Part shown: positions 1 to 8,312 of the stretch, one piece after another | How positions within the stretch are numbered: the stretch's first letter is position 1 | Layout: every line of letters starts with the position of its first letter | Assembly (NCBI GenBank): GCA_022772475.1 | Contig: JALEZQ010000027.1 | Coordinates: 22,432 to 86,431, forward strand | DNA from: Bacteroidales bacterium | Lineage (GTDB): Bacteria; Bacteroidota; Bacteroidia; Bacteroidales; Bacteroidaceae | DNA: 64,000 bases | Direction of reading: 5' to 3' | Translations under genes and position numbers: made by a program | Notes under the pieces: model-generated | Databases searched by the model: none | What the model was told of the DNA's origin: nothing | What the model saw: the letters and a program-made list of their open reading frames with translations, nothing else

Positions 1-287
1 TGGCCATCGTGGCGGTGATAGGACTGTGCTGGCCCGAAGACGACGGCCTATGGACGGCCGACGGCACGGTGGTGTTCTTCAACCATATCCTGGCCGTGGT
101 GCTGGTCTTCGCCTACACCTTCGTGGTGAGCATGGCGCTCTACTGGCTGGTAAACCGCATGATACCGATGCGCGTGTCGCGCAGCAGCGAAGTGCTGGGC
201 CTCGACATGAGCCAGCACGGCGAGAGTTACAACTTTGCCGACGCCACGACCGACGAGGCCGACGCCGACGGCAATATGAAGTACTGA
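1..287 (+). CDS. amt: Ammonium transporter (Amt family), C-terminal fragment
   Basis: This is the 3' end of a gene entering from the left edge; the frame is open from base 3 to a TGA at 285-287. It ends with one hydrophobic transmembrane segment (around HILAVVLVFAYTFVVSMALYW) followed by the cytoplasmic tail RVSRSSEVLGLDMSQHGESY. That LGLDMSQHGE tail is typical of bacterial Amt/AmtB ammonium channels and is the region regulated by PII proteins. The protein would conduct ammonium across the inner membrane. The last residues (DATTDEADADGN) are an acidic extension of no known role. Only about 95 residues are visible, so the rest of the channel cannot be checked. Confidence 0.85.
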   Translation, partial: AIVAVIGLCWPEDDGLWTADGTVVFFNHILAVVLVFAYTFVVSMALYWLVNRMIPMRVSRSSEVLGLDMSQHGESYNFADATTDEADADGNMKY

Positions 288-554
288 CGCCCGCCGCACC
301 TCTATGCGCAGAGGTTAGGATAGCAATAGAAATAGTTTGTAGAAACTCCGCAATAATCTCACTCATCCTCACAGAACTCACGCCGCGGCGGTCTTTGACC
401 ACTCAATTACCGCCCATGGCGCGTCCGTTATTAGAGAAGCATTACTGCTTAAGTTTTTCATAGTTTAGGTTAAGTGCGGCCCCGCCCTCGAAGTGATTTC
501 GCGGACGGGGCAATTTATTTTGCGGGAGAGATGGCGACGGGCAGTGCGTGGTCC

Positions 555-590
555 GGTGAAGGTCTGGGTGAAGGTCAGGGTGAAGGTTAT
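555..590 (+). repeat. Three tandem 12-nt repeats
   Basis: Three consecutive copies of GGTGAAGGTNNG/T (555-566, 567-578, 579-590) that share GGTGAAGGT. They lie in the queA upstream region, before the predicted promoter. Confidence 0.8.
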
Positions 591-648
591 GGCGCCGTGA
601 GGAAGGAGAAGGGCCGAACAGGAAGTGAACTGCTCGCGATATTTTTCG

Positions 649-656
649 TAATTTTG
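649..656 (+). promoter_or_regulatory. Bacteroidota -7 element, queA promoter
   Basis: TAATTTTG matches the Bacteroidota TAnnTTTG element about 70 nt before the queA start. A clear -33 TTTG is not present at the expected spacing, so the call is moderate. Confidence 0.5.
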
Positions 657-725
657 CAGCGCAAGAGCCGGCGGCCAAGCTGCCTGTCCCTTCTCATCCC
701 TTTCCTATTTATATATTCCACACTC

Positions 726-1967
726 ATGACTACTACCGACCCCCGCCATATCCGCATCAGCGACTATAACTATCCGCTGCCCGACGAACGCATTGCCAAA
801 TACCCGCTGGCCGAGCGCGACAGTTCGCGCCTGCTGGTGTACCGCAACGGCCGCATCACCGAGGATGTTTTCCACAACCTGCCGCAGTATCTGCACGCGG
901 GCGACCTGCTGGTGATGAACAACACGAAAGTGATCCGCGCCCGCCTGCATTTCCACAAGTCCACAGGGGCGCTCATCGAGGTGTTCTGCCTCGAGCCCCA
1001 TACGCCGGCCGACTATCAGGTGTCGTTCGCCACGCGCGGCAGCGTGACATGGACCTGCTTGGTGGGCAACCTGAAGAAATGGAAAGAGGGGCGTCTGGAG
1101 CGCACGCTTGACGTGGGCGGCCGCGCCGTGGTGCTGACGGCCGAGCGCCTGGGGCCGTCGGGCACGGGGCACGAGATTCGCTTTGCCTGGGACGCGCCCG
1201 ACGTGACCTTCGCCGAGGTACTCGAGGCGGTGGGCGAACTGCCCATCCCGCCCTACCTCAACCGCGAGACGGAGGCGGCGGACCTGACGACGTACCAGAC
1301 GGTCTATTCCAAGATAAAGGGGTCGGTGGCAGCGCCCACAGCGGGTCTGCACTTCACGCCGCGCGTGCTGGAAGCGCTGGACGCCATGGGTGTGGAGCGC
1401 AACGAGGTGACGCTGCACGTCGGGGCGGGCACGTTCAAGCCGGTCAAGGCGGAGCAGATTGAGGGACACACGATGCACGCCGAATGGATAGCGGTGGAGC
1501 GCGGCAGCATAGAGCGCCTCATCGCCCACGGCGGACAGTGCGTGGCAGTGGGGACGACGTCGGTGCGCACGCTGGAGAGCCTCTACTACCTTGGCGTGAT
1601 GATAGCGCGGCGACCCGACATCGACGAGGCGGACCTGCATGTGCCGCAATGGATGCCCTACGACGTGCCGGCAGTGCCGGAGCGCACGCTGACGACGGTG
1701 GAGGCGCTGCAGGCCATCATCGACTGGATGGACCGCCACGGTCTGCACGCCCTGCACGCCTCGACGCAGATTATCATCGCGCCGGGCTACACCTTCCACG
1801 TCGTGCGCCGTATGCTGACGAACTTCCACCAGCCGCAATCGACGCTGCTGCTCCTGGTATCGGCCTTCGTCCACGGCGACTGGCTCAGCATCTACACCTA
1901 CGCGCTGGACAACGGTTTCCGCTTCCTCTCGTATGGGGACAGTTCGCTGCTCGGCAACGACGACTGA
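726..1967 (+). CDS. queA: S-adenosylmethionine:tRNA ribosyltransferase-isomerase (queuosine synthesis)
   Basis: QueA transfers and isomerises the ribosyl moiety of SAM onto 7-aminomethyl-7-deazaguanine at the tRNA wobble position, giving epoxyqueuosine in the cytoplasm. The 413-residue product carries the family signatures GSVAAPTAGLHFT (about residues 199-211), HVGAGTFKPVKAEQIEGHTMH and AVGTTSVRTLESL, and ends with GYTFHVVRRMLTNFHQPQSTLL. The ATG at 726 starts MTTTDPRHIRISDYNYPLP, which fits the family N-terminus. The frame is open further upstream, but that part crosses the promoter and has no family similarity. It is somewhat longer than the roughly 350 residues of many QueA proteins because of an insert around residues 295-325. 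Confidence 0.95.
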   Translation: MTTTDPRHIRISDYNYPLPDERIAKYPLAERDSSRLLVYRNGRITEDVFHNLPQYLHAGDLLVMNNTKVIRARLHFHKSTGALIEVFCLEPHTPADYQVSFATRGSVTWTCLVGNLKKWKEGRLERTLDVGGRAVVLTAERLGPSGTGHEIRFAWDAPDVTFAEVLEAVGELPIPPYLNRETEAADLTTYQTVYSKIKGSVAAPTAGLHFTPRVLEALDAMGVERNEVTLHVGAGTFKPVKAEQIEGHTMHAEWIAVERGSIERLIAHGGQCVAVGTTSVRTLESLYYLGVMIARRPDIDEADLHVPQWMPYDVPAVPERTLTTVEALQAIIDWMDRHGLHALHASTQIIIAPGYTFHVVRRMLTNFHQPQSTLLLLVSAFVHGDWLSIYTYALDNGFRFLSYGDSSLLGNDD

Positions 1968-2030
1968 CGCATCGGCCTCTCACCCTTTCCTAATAGTTAT
2001 TCCCCCTATGGTCCCATCAATCGTCCCATC

Positions 2031-2528
2031 ATGAAAGACAATCTCAAAGAACTGCTCCCTCTGGTCGATGCTGAGGGTAATGTCATCGGCAGCGCCACCC
2101 GCGGCGAATGTCACGGTCCGCAGCGCCCGCTGCACCCCGTGGTGCATCTGCACGTCTTCCGCCCCGACGGCGCGCTATACCTACAGAAACGCCCCGAATG
2201 GAAGGACATCCAACCGGGGCGATGGGATACGGCAGTGGGCGGCCACGTGGACTACGGCGAGGACATCCTGACAGCACTGCGCCGCGAGGTGCGCGAAGAA
2301 ATAGGACTGACGGCATTCACGCCGTGCTTCGTAGCCCGCTACGTCTTTGAATGTGCACGAGAGCGCGAACTGGTCCACGTCTATCGCACCGTCACCGACA
2401 CGCCGCCACAACCTTCGGCCGAGACGGCAGGCGGCCGCTTCTTCACGGCCGACGAGATAGCGGCCAATCTGGGGAAAGGCTTCTTCACGCCCAACTTCGA
2501 GCAGGAATGGGCGCGCTTCTTCGGGTGA
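2031..2528 (+). CDS. Nudix hydrolase
   Basis: The 165-residue protein contains a complete Nudix box at about residues 70-93 (GGHVDYGEDILTALRREVRE then EIGL), matching GX5EX7REUXEEXGU, so it should hydrolyse a nucleoside diphosphate linked to another moiety using Mg2+. The start MKDNLKELLPLVDAEGNVIG, followed by HPVVHLHVFRPDGALYLQKR, resembles the Nudix branch related to isopentenyl-diphosphate isomerase (YfcD type). The true substrate cannot be told from sequence. It follows queA by about 60 nt in the same direction and converges on the EamA gene, with a shared hairpin terminator between them. Confidence 0.88.
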   Translation: MKDNLKELLPLVDAEGNVIGSATRGECHGPQRPLHPVVHLHVFRPDGALYLQKRPEWKDIQPGRWDTAVGGHVDYGEDILTALRREVREEIGLTAFTPCFVARYVFECARERELVHVYRTVTDTPPQPSAETAGGRFFTADEIAANLGKGFFTPNFEQEWARFFG

Positions 2529-2581
2529 AAGCCGCCGGGAGAGCCGGGTTCTCAGGAATGTCCGAAATCACCGAACCCTCC

Positions 2582-2609
2582 GGGAAAGCCGGGCCCTCCG
2601 GGCTTTTCC
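2582..2609. terminator. Bidirectional terminator between Nudix and EamA genes
   Basis: AAAGCC at 2585-2590 pairs with GGCTTT at 2601-2606 through a GC-rich stem, with A and T runs on the outer sides. It sits in the 87-nt gap between two converging genes. Confidence 0.55.
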
Positions 2610-2615
2610 GCGGTC

Positions 2616-3545
2616 TCAGCGCCCGCGGGTAAAGATGACCAAAATGACGGCGGGGATAATCATGCACATGCCCAGAACAATGTTCCACGTGATGACCTCG
2701 TGCCACAGCCAGGCGCCGAGGATAACGGCCGTCAGGGGCTCAAGAGCGCCCAAAACAGCGGCCATCGTCGAGCCAATCTTCTTGACGGCGACCACTAAGC
2801 AGAGGTTCGTCACCACAGTACACACCAAGCCTAGGACAAAGAGATTGACCGCCTCGGACGTGGTGGAAATCAACTGAAAGTCTTCCTGACGGAAGGCTTC
2901 GCAGCCGAAGATGAGGGCGCCGATGAACACGACGTAGAACGTCAGTTTCATGTCGTCCATCTGAGCCACACGGGAGCGGTTGAGACGGATAAGATACAGG
3001 GCGAAGCAGATGGCCGAAATCAGTTCGAGGCCGACGCCGCGCGGATTGACCTCGACGCCGCCCGTAGGCCACGACAGGGCGCCGACGCCCAGCACCGCCA
3101 TGCACACCGCCAAGATGGTGGACAAGCGGCGCGACTCATGATAGAAAGCCATCATGAGGATGGCTGTGGCCACGGGGTACATGAAATGGATAGTCGTGGC
3201 TACGCCGGACGGCATGAACTCATAGCCCGCCAGCAGAAAGAGGGCCGCGCCGTCCGAGAGGAAGGCCAGATAGGTGAGTGTGACCAGTTCGCCGCGCGTG
3301 ATGCGAAACGACTTCCCCTTGACTATCATCAGCAAGGCGATGATGACCGAGGCGCTCATGAAGCGGTAGAACAGGATGGAGAGATCGGACAGGCCGGTAT
3401 GGCCCGCAGCGGCATCGGGGCGCAGGGGCAGGGTGAACGTCGGGATGAAGCCGTAGCAGATGGCGGCTGCGAAGCCCATGATGAGGCCCACGGTGCCCGG
3501 CGAGGAGAGGGAGGAAAAGGCGTTGGGAGTAATGCGGAGTTTCAT
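2616..3545 (-). CDS. EamA/DMT-family inner-membrane transporter
   Basis: The 309-residue protein has about ten hydrophobic segments arranged as two EamA repeats, the drug/metabolite transporter fold. It begins with a segment around GTVGLIMGFAAAICYGFIP and has a second repeat after about residue 160 (GVGLELISAICFALYLIRLN). Motifs such as LGALEPLTAVILGAWLWHE are typical of the second EamA domain. The substrate is unknown; family members export metabolites or amino acids. The start at 3545 (MKLRITPNAF) was chosen over an upstream ATG that adds 28 residues without family character. It is last in the leftward xth-sppA-lpxK-punA set. Confidence 0.85.
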   Translation of the reverse strand: MKLRITPNAFSSLSSPGTVGLIMGFAAAICYGFIPTFTLPLRPDAAAGHTGLSDLSILFYRFMSASVIIALLMIVKGKSFRITRGELVTLTYLAFLSDGAALFLLAGYEFMPSGVATTIHFMYPVATAILMMAFYHESRRLSTILAVCMAVLGVGALSWPTGGVEVNPRGVGLELISAICFALYLIRLNRSRVAQMDDMKLTFYVVFIGALIFGCEAFRQEDFQLISTTSEAVNLFVLGLVCTVVTNLCLVVAVKKIGSTMAAVLGALEPLTAVILGAWLWHEVITWNIVLGMCMIIPAVILVIFTRGR

Positions 3546-3638
3546 GGCAGGGAAGGACGAGGGAAAAGATCGAAGGTAAGGAAAGATGGAAAAAAGGTGG
3601 AGCCTTGGTGCGCTGACCACGGGTTCCACCTTATAAAA

Positions 3639-4451
3639 TTAGTTGATACGATTGATGACTTCACGGAAGATGTCTGCCATGAGTGGCTGTACGGCATCGG
3701 CGGCCTTCTGCACATCTTCGTGCGTGACCTCAACAATCTTGTCTTCTACACCCAGATCGGTGATGATGCTGATGCCCAACACGCGCATGCCGCAGTGGCG
3801 GGCCACAATTACCTCGGGTACGGTGCTCATACCTACGGCGTCGGCACCAAGGATGTGAAACATCTTATACTCAGACGGCGTCTCGAACGTCGGTCCCTGT
3901 GTGCCGAGATAGACGCCCTCGACCACGCGGATGCCTTTCTCCTGAGCCACCTGATGGGCCAGCGCCAGCAGTTCGCGGTCGTAAGCCTGCGACATATCGG
4001 GAAAACGCGGACCGGTGGGGAAGTTGGGGCCATGCAACGGGTGTTCGGGGAAGAAGTTGATATGGTCGCGGATGAGCATGATGTCGCCGATGCGGAAGTC
4101 GGGGTTCATGCCGCCGGCGGCGTTGCTGACACAGAGCACGCGGATGCCCAGTTCGTACATCACGCGCTCAGGATAGGTCACCTCCTTCATGGAGTAGCCC
4201 TCGTAGTAGTGGAAGCGACCCTGCATGGCCAGCACCTCCTTGTTTCCCAAGCGTCCGAAGAGCAGACGCCCCTGATGGCCCTCCACGGTCGAGACGGGGA
4301 AGTGGGGAATGGCAGTATAGGGAATGGCGTCAACAACTTCTATCTCTTCGGCCAGACGGCCCAGACCTGTACCCAGGATGATGGCCATCTCGGGGCGCAG
4401 AGCGGTGTGCGCTTTCAGCCATTCAGCGGTTTCTTTGATTTTCTGTAACAT
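3639..4451 (-). CDS. punA: Purine nucleoside phosphorylase (trimeric, PNP-I type)
   Basis: This enzyme cleaves guanosine or inosine (and deoxy forms) with phosphate to free base and ribose-1-phosphate for purine salvage. The 270-residue protein has the family landmarks ILGTGLGRLAEEI, VEGHQGRLLFG, MQGRFHYYEGY (phosphate and substrate site), SNAAGGMNP, GPTFETPSEY and GADAVGMSTVPEVIVARH. The start at 4451 (MLQKIKETAEWLK) matches the family length; an ATG 39 nt upstream is possible. The beginning overlaps the last 29 nt of lpxK, which suggests translational coupling. Confidence 0.95.
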   Translation of the reverse strand: MLQKIKETAEWLKAHTALRPEMAIILGTGLGRLAEEIEVVDAIPYTAIPHFPVSTVEGHQGRLLFGRLGNKEVLAMQGRFHYYEGYSMKEVTYPERVMYELGIRVLCVSNAAGGMNPDFRIGDIMLIRDHINFFPEHPLHGPNFPTGPRFPDMSQAYDRELLALAHQVAQEKGIRVVEGVYLGTQGPTFETPSEYKMFHILGADAVGMSTVPEVIVARHCGMRVLGISIITDLGVEDKIVEVTHEDVQKAADAVQPLMADIFREVINRIN

Positions 4452-5487
4452 ATTGTAGGATGAGGTGGTGTAAATCTTTTTCTTTTCCAAAGAGCAGACG
4501 CGGACGTATGCCCTGCACCCATAGGGCCTGTCGCAGACGTGGCGTGAGCGTAGCGGCGTGGGCCATGAAACGTGCGGCGTCTTTCTCGGTGGTTAGGATG
4601 GCCGCTGCCTCGCCCCGACTTGCCAGCCAGGCGTCCATGCGTACCAGTTGGCTGTCGGTGAAGTCGTGGTGGTCGGCAAAAGTCATCGGCGTGGTGTCGA
4701 AGCCCTGCGCGGCGAGGTGGTTGAGCAACGGCTCAGGGTGCGCGATACCCGTGACGACCAGCAGACGGGTATCTGTGGATAACGCAGCCTGCCCGTCTTC
4801 CGTTGCGGCGAAGAGGCGGTGTGGCGTGTCGTAGGCCAAGGTCGAGGCCATGACGTGCTGGTGCGACAACGGACGCAGTTCGTCGCGTATGCCGGCGAAA
4901 GCCTCTGCCGTGAGGTCGGGCGGGCATTTCGTGACGATGATGATGTCGGCCCGCCGTGCCCCGCGCCGGCTTTCGCGCAGGCGTCCTGCCGGCAGCAGCA
5001 AGTCGTGCGTATAGCGACGTGCATAGTCGGTGAGCAGGATATAGCGGCCGGCGCGTACATGGCGGTGCTGGTAGGCGTCGTCCAGAACGATGACCTGCGG
5101 CGGCGCTTCCTCCCGCATCATGCGGTCGATGCCCTCGCAGCGGTCTTCGCAGACACACACCTGCACCGTGGGAAACTTGCGGGCCATCTGCCAGGGCTCG
5201 TCGCCCACCTCTTGCGCGCTCCGTCCTTCGTCGGCCCGGACAAAGCCGCGCGTCCGGCGACCGTAGCCGCGGCTGAGCATGGCCGTGCGCCAATGTGGCG
5301 TCAGCATGGCCAGCAGCATCTCGGTATGCGGTGTCTTGCCCGTACCCCCTACCGACAGGTTGCCCACTGCGATGGTTGGCACGTCGTAGCGGCGCATACG
5401 CAGCCAGCCGCGATCGAAGGCCATATTGCGCAGCCGCGTCACCCCATCGAAGAGCCAGGCCAGCGGCAGGAGTAGGTAGCGCAGCAT
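4423..5487 (-). CDS. lpxK: Tetraacyldisaccharide 4'-kinase (lipid A synthesis)
   Basis: LpxK phosphorylates the 4' position of the lipid A disaccharide precursor at the inner membrane. The 354-residue product has an N-terminal hydrophobic segment (LRYLLLPLAWLFDGVTRLRN) and a P-loop NLSVGGTGKTP at about residues 43-53. The family motifs LSRGYGRRTRGF, GDEPWQMARKF and VIVLDDAYQHRHV follow. The C-terminal half has VVTGIAHPEPLLNHLAAQGF and TEKDAARF, also typical. It lies 5 nt after sppA and overlaps punA, so it is almost certainly co-transcribed. lpxH lies elsewhere in the window. Confidence 0.96.
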   Translation of the reverse strand: MLRYLLLPLAWLFDGVTRLRNMAFDRGWLRMRRYDVPTIAVGNLSVGGTGKTPHTEMLLAMLTPHWRTAMLSRGYGRRTRGFVRADEGRSAQEVGDEPWQMARKFPTVQVCVCEDRCEGIDRMMREEAPPQVIVLDDAYQHRHVRAGRYILLTDYARRYTHDLLLPAGRLRESRRGARRADIIIVTKCPPDLTAEAFAGIRDELRPLSHQHVMASTLAYDTPHRLFAATEDGQAALSTDTRLLVVTGIAHPEPLLNHLAAQGFDTTPMTFADHHDFTDSQLVRMDAWLASRGEAAAILTTEKDAARFMAHAATLTPRLRQALWVQGIRPRLLFGKEKDLHHLILQYVTENQRNR

Positions 5488-5492
5488 GGGCG

Positions 5493-7259
5493 TCAGTGGT
5501 TCATGTTAGGTTCAAACGGCATACGGGCCTGCAGGCAGTCGCGTCCCTCAAGGGTGGCGGCGAAGCGCAGCGGGCGGTACCATTCGCCCAGCGTGCTCTG
5601 CAGGCGGCGCTCCATATAGTCGCTCTTCTCGCCTTCGAGGAGGCGTTCGAACCAATCGACGGGTTCGGGATAGGCCACCGTGGCATAGGTGCCGAGGTCG
5701 GCGCGGCGTGCGGCTTCGTTTACCGCATCTTGCAGCGTACCCAGACGGTCCACCAGTTTGCGCTGCAGCGCCTGCCGGCCCGTCCATACGCGGCCTTCGG
5801 CGATGGCGGCTACGCTGTCGGTGGGCATCTGTCGCCCTTCGGCCACACGTTCGATGAACAGGCGGTAGCCGCGATCGACGTAGGCCTGCATCGTCTGACA
5901 CTCCTGAGCGTTGAGCGGCCGGCCCAGAGCGCCGAAGTCGGACGCCTCGTTGGTCTTGACCACATCGAAGTGCAGACCGAGTTTGTCCGTCAGCAGTCCC
6001 GTCATGTCGGGAATCATGCCGAAGATACCGATGCTTCCCGTCAGCGTGGTGGGGTCGGCCACGATGTAGTCGGCCGCACAGGCCATATAGTAGCCGCCCG
6101 ATGCCGCCATGCCGCCCATCGATACCACAACGGGCTTTTTCTCGCACAGCCGGCGCACGGCCTGCCACATCTGCTCGGAGGCAAAGGCGCTGCCACCGCC
6201 CGAGTTGATACGGATGACTACGGCCTTGACTTCGTCGTCGTTCATCAGAGCGTCGAGGTCTTCTACCACCTTTGTTCCCACGATATATCCTTCGCCGTTG
6301 GCCACACCTGCCTCGCTACCCACGATGTCGCCGTAGGCATAGTAGATGGCTATCTCTCCATCGCCGTCGTCCGCCTTCTCACGGGCGCCGGCTGCGATGT
6401 CGGCGGGCGACATGAGGGTTGGCTTCTCGTCGTTCATCATATCGGCCAGCACCTCGCGCATCTCGTCAAGGCGTGTGGTGCGGTCCACGAGGCCGGCCTT
6501 CACATAGTCGTCCGTATTGGCGAAGGGCATGTAGCGGTCGGCCAGAGCGTTCAGACTGTCGATGCTGACGTGGCGCGAGGCGGCCACATCGCGGCATACC
6601 ACCTTCCAGATGTCGCCGATGAACGAGGCTATCTGTTCGCGGTTGGCCTCGCTCATGTCCGTCCGGGTGTAGGGCTCGACGTAACTTTTGTAGGTGCCTA
6701 CGCGGAACACCTGCATCTTGACGCCCACTTTCTCAAGCAGTTGGGTGTAGAAGATGGGCTGCGAGGCGATGCCGTGCCAGTCGAGCATACCTGTGGGCTC
6801 GATGAATACGGAGTCGGCTGCCGAGGCTACATAATAGGCTCCCTGCGAGTAGTTTTCGGCATAGGCCATTACGAACTTTCCCGTTTTGCGAAAGTCCGTG
6901 ATGGCCTTTCTTATTTCTTCGAGCGAGGCCATATCGGCCGAAAGCATACCACCTTCGATGTATATGCCGCGGATATCGTCGTTGCGTTCGGCCTCGTGTA
7001 TGGCTTCGAGGATGTCGTCCAGCCCCTGCACGTCGGCCGCCGTAGAGCCCAGCAGCAGGCCCAGCGGGTTGTCCTGCGCGCGTTCCTCGATCTGTCCGAC
7101 GAGCCGGAGATGCAGTACGGTGCCCGGTTTGACGGCGGGCACTTCGGGCTCGATGGCCAGCAACGAACCGATGAGGCCCATGAAGACGACGCCGATGACG
7201 ATGGAAGAGAGCACCATGCCGACGATGACGGCAAGGACGGTTTTGAAGAATGATTTCAT
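5493..7259 (-). CDS. sppA: Signal peptide peptidase SppA, 67-kDa type
   Basis: SppA is a membrane-bound serine protease with a Ser-Lys dyad that degrades leftover signal peptides. The 588-residue protein starts with one transmembrane anchor (VLAVIVGMVLSSIVIGVVFM) and contains two tandem ClpP-like domains, as in the long SppA form. The N-terminal domain holds VMAYAENYSQGAYYVASAAD, the region supplying the general-base lysine nearby. The C-terminal domain holds SMGGMAASGGYYMACAADYI and TLTGSIGIFG, with the nucleophilic serine in ASGGYY. It is second in the leftward operon, 30 nt after xth and 5 nt before lpxK. Confidence 0.95.
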   Translation of the reverse strand: MKSFFKTVLAVIVGMVLSSIVIGVVFMGLIGSLLAIEPEVPAVKPGTVLHLRLVGQIEERAQDNPLGLLLGSTAADVQGLDDILEAIHEAERNDDIRGIYIEGGMLSADMASLEEIRKAITDFRKTGKFVMAYAENYSQGAYYVASAADSVFIEPTGMLDWHGIASQPIFYTQLLEKVGVKMQVFRVGTYKSYVEPYTRTDMSEANREQIASFIGDIWKVVCRDVAASRHVSIDSLNALADRYMPFANTDDYVKAGLVDRTTRLDEMREVLADMMNDEKPTLMSPADIAAGAREKADDGDGEIAIYYAYGDIVGSEAGVANGEGYIVGTKVVEDLDALMNDDEVKAVVIRINSGGGSAFASEQMWQAVRRLCEKKPVVVSMGGMAASGGYYMACAADYIVADPTTLTGSIGIFGMIPDMTGLLTDKLGLHFDVVKTNEASDFGALGRPLNAQECQTMQAYVDRGYRLFIERVAEGRQMPTDSVAAIAEGRVWTGRQALQRKLVDRLGTLQDAVNEAARRADLGTYATVAYPEPVDWFERLLEGEKSDYMERRLQSTLGEWYRPLRFAATLEGRDCLQARMPFEPNMNH

Positions 7260-7289
7260 GTGTGTGGTGGAAGAGAAGGATGAAGGGGA

Positions 7290-8048
7290 TTAAAGGTTGA
7301 AGCAGGCCTCAACGGGGCAGTGGTCCGAGCCATAAATCTCGGTGTGAATGGCCGCGCTCTCGAGCGCCGGCACCAGGCGGTCGGAGGCCAGGAAGTAGTC
7401 GATACGCCACCCCGTATTCTTTTCGCGGGCGCGGAAGCGGTAGGACCACCACGAATAGACGTCCGTCAAGTCGGGGTAGAAATGGCGGAAGGTGTCGGTG
7501 AAGCCGGCGTCGAGCAGTTCGCCAAACTTTCCCCGTTCTTCGTCGGTGAAGCCGGGGTTGCGGCGGTTGGTCTTCGGGTTCTTCAGGTCAATCTCCTTGT
7601 GGGCCACGTTCATATCGCCGCAGACGATGACGGGCTTGCGGCGGTCCAGCGTGGTGAGATACCGGCGCAGGGCGTCGTCCCATGTCATGCGGTAGTCCAG
7701 TCGGCGCAGTTCGTCCTGCGCGTTGGGCACATACACCGTCACCAAGAAGAAGCGGTCCATCTCCAACGTCACGGCGCGCCCTTCGTGGTCGTGCTCGTCG
7801 ATACCCAGTCCGCGCGTCACCGCCAGCGGCTTGTGGCGGGTGAAGATAGCCGTGCCCGAATAGCCCTTTTTGTCGGCATAGTCCCAGTAGCTGTCGTAGC
7901 CCTCGAAACTCAGGTCTATCTGTCCCTCCTGCAGTTTCGTTTCTTGTAGGCAAAAGAAGTCGGCATCGAGCTGTTTGAAGGTTTCTCCGAAGCCTTTGCC
8001 CGCACAGGCTCGCAGTCCGTTGACATTCCAGGATATGAATTTCAGCAT
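7290..8048 (-). CDS. xth: Exodeoxyribonuclease III / AP endonuclease
   Basis: This is an endonuclease/exonuclease/phosphatase-fold enzyme that cuts DNA at abasic sites and removes 3' blocking groups in base excision repair. The 252-residue product shows every active-site block: FISWNVNGLRA (N7), CLQETKLQ (metal-binding Glu), GYSGTAIFTR, YVPNAQ, VIVCGDMNVAHKEIDL (Asp and Asn), DYFLAS and the terminal SDHCPV with the catalytic Asp-His. It is first in the leftward operon and is preceded by a canonical promoter at 8202-8233. Confidence 0.96.
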   Translation of the reverse strand: MLKFISWNVNGLRACAGKGFGETFKQLDADFFCLQETKLQEGQIDLSFEGYDSYWDYADKKGYSGTAIFTRHKPLAVTRGLGIDEHDHEGRAVTLEMDRFFLVTVYVPNAQDELRRLDYRMTWDDALRRYLTTLDRRKPVIVCGDMNVAHKEIDLKNPKTNRRNPGFTDEERGKFGELLDAGFTDTFRHFYPDLTDVYSWWSYRFRAREKNTGWRIDYFLASDRLVPALESAAIHTEIYGSDHCPVEACFNL

Positions 8049-8201
8049 GTGTGTGGTCTGTATGCGGCTCGTGCGTCGGGGCAGACAGCGTGATCTCCCG
8101 CCACCCCGAAGCCGTGCTCATTATATATGATTACGTATGGAAAAGCATAGGCCGGTTTGCCGCGAGCCCTTCTGAGCAGGCCGCGGCGGCCTATTTTGCA
8201 G

Positions 8202-8233
8202 CAAATGTAGCCAACATCCCGCGAAAAGCCAAA
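8202..8233 (-). promoter_or_regulatory. Promoter of xth-sppA-lpxK-punA operon
   Basis: Read on the minus strand, TTTG (8233-8230) is followed after 20 nt by TACATTTG (8209-8202). This is the full Bacteroidota promoter form. The leader to the xth start would be about 145 nt. Confidence 0.7.
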
Positions 8234-8252
8234 GCGAATGCAGATTTTTTTC

Positions 8253-8260
8253 TAACTTTG
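8253..8260 (+). promoter_or_regulatory. -7 element for the DUF1573 gene
   Basis: TAACTTTG matches the TAnnTTTG element about 50 nt before the DUF1573 start. It is divergent from the xth promoter; the two lie within 60 nt. Confidence 0.6.
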
Positions 8261-8312
8261 CCCTTGCAGCCGCGGCGCGTCCGTTGTCCGCGGCAAGATA
8301 TACCTTTTCCTC

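Larger units (their letters stand above)
288..725. other. Gene-free interval before queA
   Basis: About 440 nt with no convincing gene. It holds a weak GC hairpin at about 479-510 (CCCCG / CGGGG arms), three head-to-tail 12-nt repeats at 555-590, and a TAATTTTG promoter element at 649-656 that probably drives queA. No riboswitch fold was recognised; in particular no preQ1-type element is evident. Confidence 0.6.

Noticed and set aside
288..725. preQ1 riboswitch before queA
   Set aside because: No recognisable conserved riboswitch core; only repeats and a weak hairpin.
705..1874. Long minus-strand frame (389 codons) opposite queA
   Set aside because: Composition is rich in His, Arg and Gln with no family motif; it is the antisense shadow of queA.
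5295..7253. Plus-strand frame of 652 codons opposite sppA and lpxK
   Set aside because: It mirrors the two real minus-strand genes, has no motif and no start context.
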